From Fertoeibacter niger (GTDB lineage Bacteria; Pseudomonadota; Alphaproteobacteria; Rhodobacterales; Rhodobacteraceae): a DNA stretch of 64,000 nucleotides. The position numbers and the translations under genes are program-made. The DNA lies in assembly GCF_009380135.2 (NCBI RefSeq), contig NZ_WHUT02000005.1, positions 1-64,000 on the forward strand, in the 5' to 3' direction. Below the pieces are notes generated by a model that worked only from the letters and a program-made list of their open reading frames with translations, ran no database searches and had not been told where the DNA came from. Shown here piece after piece: positions 63,204 through 64,000 of this stretch (its first letter is position 1; each line of letters opens with the position of its first letter).

Positions 63204-64000
63204 TGCGGTCATTCTGTCTTGGGCTGGGGGGTGTGGCCCTTGCAGCACTGGCCCTTCCGGCACTGGCCCGCGTCGCCGGGGCGGAAAGCGCCGTGCCGGC
63301 CGTGGTGCAGGGGGCGCCGGTGCAACAGGATACGAATCAGCCAACGCAGGAACAGCAACGCGGGCTTGAGGCGTGGCTGGCAGCGTTTCGCCCCCGCGCC
63401 ATCGCCGAGGGCGTTTCGCCTGCGGTGCTGGACCGCGCCTTGCAGGGCGTGACCTATGACCCCGAGGTGATCCGCCGCGACCGCAATCAGGCCGAATTTA
63501 CCCGCACCATCTGGGATTATCTTGATTCCGCCGCATCGGACAGCCGCATTGCCAACGGGCAGGCGGCGCTGGCGCGGCATGCAGGCCTGCTTGACGCCAT
63601 CGAGGCGCGCTATGGTGTGCCCAAAGAGGTGGTCGTGGCGGTCTGGGGGCTGGAAAGCAGCTATGGCACCAACCGGGGCGACATGCCGCTGGTGCGCTCG
63701 CTGGCGACGCTGGCCTTTGACGGGCGGCGCGGCGCGTTTTTCGAGGAGCAACTGCTGGCGGCGCTGAAGATCCTGCAATCGGGCGATGTGACGGCCGACC
63801 GGCTGACCGGCAGCTGGGCCGGGGCGATGGGGCATACCCAGTTCATCCCCACATCCTATCTGGCTTTTGCGGTCGATTTCACCGGCGACGGGCGGCGCGA
63901 CATCTGGTCGGACGATCCCGCCGATGCCCTGGCCTCCACCGCCGCCTATCTGGCGGCTTCGGGCTGGATGACGGGGCAGCCCTGGGGGGTCGAGGTGACG
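63204..64000 (+). CDS. Lytic murein transglycosylase, MltB-like (cut by window end)
   Basis: Start of a peptidoglycan lytic transglycosylase; 265 residues are visible and the frame is still open at base 64000. A signal peptide (LGGVALAALALPALARVAG) precedes a Gln-rich linker. The SLT_2/MltB domain shows FRPRAIAEGVSPAVLDRAL, VVAVWGLESSYGTN with the catalytic Glu, and SWAGAMGHTQFIPTSYL. The missing part is probably the end of this domain and perhaps a peptidoglycan-binding domain. The ATG at 63204 has no strong ribosome site but gives the signal peptide directly. Confidence 0.9.

Overview
The window is GC-rich, densely packed chromosomal DNA that most resembles an alphaproteobacterium of the Rhodobacteraceae (Rhodobacter/Gemmobacter-like). 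This is inferred from gene families (DUF6478, DUF2794, FadH of 672 residues, a Zur/Znu system with a TGTTAT-N3-ATAACA operator), from ATGA/TGATG stop-start overlaps, and from a dispersed intergenic palindromic element of a kind I associate with that family. No rRNA, tRNA, CRISPR array or insertion sequence was recognised.

Bases 1-6736 hold the end of xanthine dehydrogenase (xdhB, xdhC) and a four-gene BMP-type nucleoside/nucleobase ABC transporter whose ATPase start overlaps the xdhC stop. Bases 6918-15499 hold an FAD oxidoreductase, a GH25 lipoprotein, a Tat-exported PhoX phosphatase, a large sarcosine/dimethylglycine dehydrogenase-like protein, and a DUF2946-PepSY pair. Bases 15659-19022 are the zinc-uptake locus (znuB, znuC, zur divergent from znuA) with strikingly His-rich proteins, followed by galM.

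Bases 20234-29350 form a purine-ring degradation cluster: membrane urate hydroxylase PuuD, a divergent LysR regulator, 5-hydroxyisourate hydrolase, a fused allantoinase-OHCU decarboxylase (PuuE-UraD), ureidoglycine aminohydrolase, ureidoglycolate lyase and a uracil-xanthine permease. A lipid kinase and a metallophosphoesterase lie within it. With the upstream xdh and ABC genes it covers uptake of purines and conversion of xanthine to glyoxylate, except that no allantoate amidohydrolase is seen.

Bases 29439-47165 are mostly housekeeping genes: map, a CinA-like gene, a GNAT, an OmpA protein, a LysR gene, fadH, small conserved proteins, ilvD, an M23 peptidase, phhA with a divergent Lrp gene, DUF4202, an M15-like protein, two MFS transporters and a capsule-type glycosyltransferase. 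asd follows at 47199-48221.

Bases 48222-50690 are an anomalous, lower-GC interval. It carries a 640-residue protein with a C-terminal nitrilase-fold domain (Glu-Lys-Cys triad visible) behind an unrecognised N-terminal half, plus a divergent 68-residue gene. This is the best candidate for an undescribed system. It is followed by a minus-strand operon of beta-carbonic anhydrase, SbtA bicarbonate transporter and SbtB PII-like protein.

Bases 52794-64000 hold a leucyl aminopeptidase-NlpC/P60 pair, DUF2794, an FAD oxidoreductase, a DUF421 membrane protein, dapE, a GNAT, RNase R and the start of a lytic transglycosylase cut by the window end.
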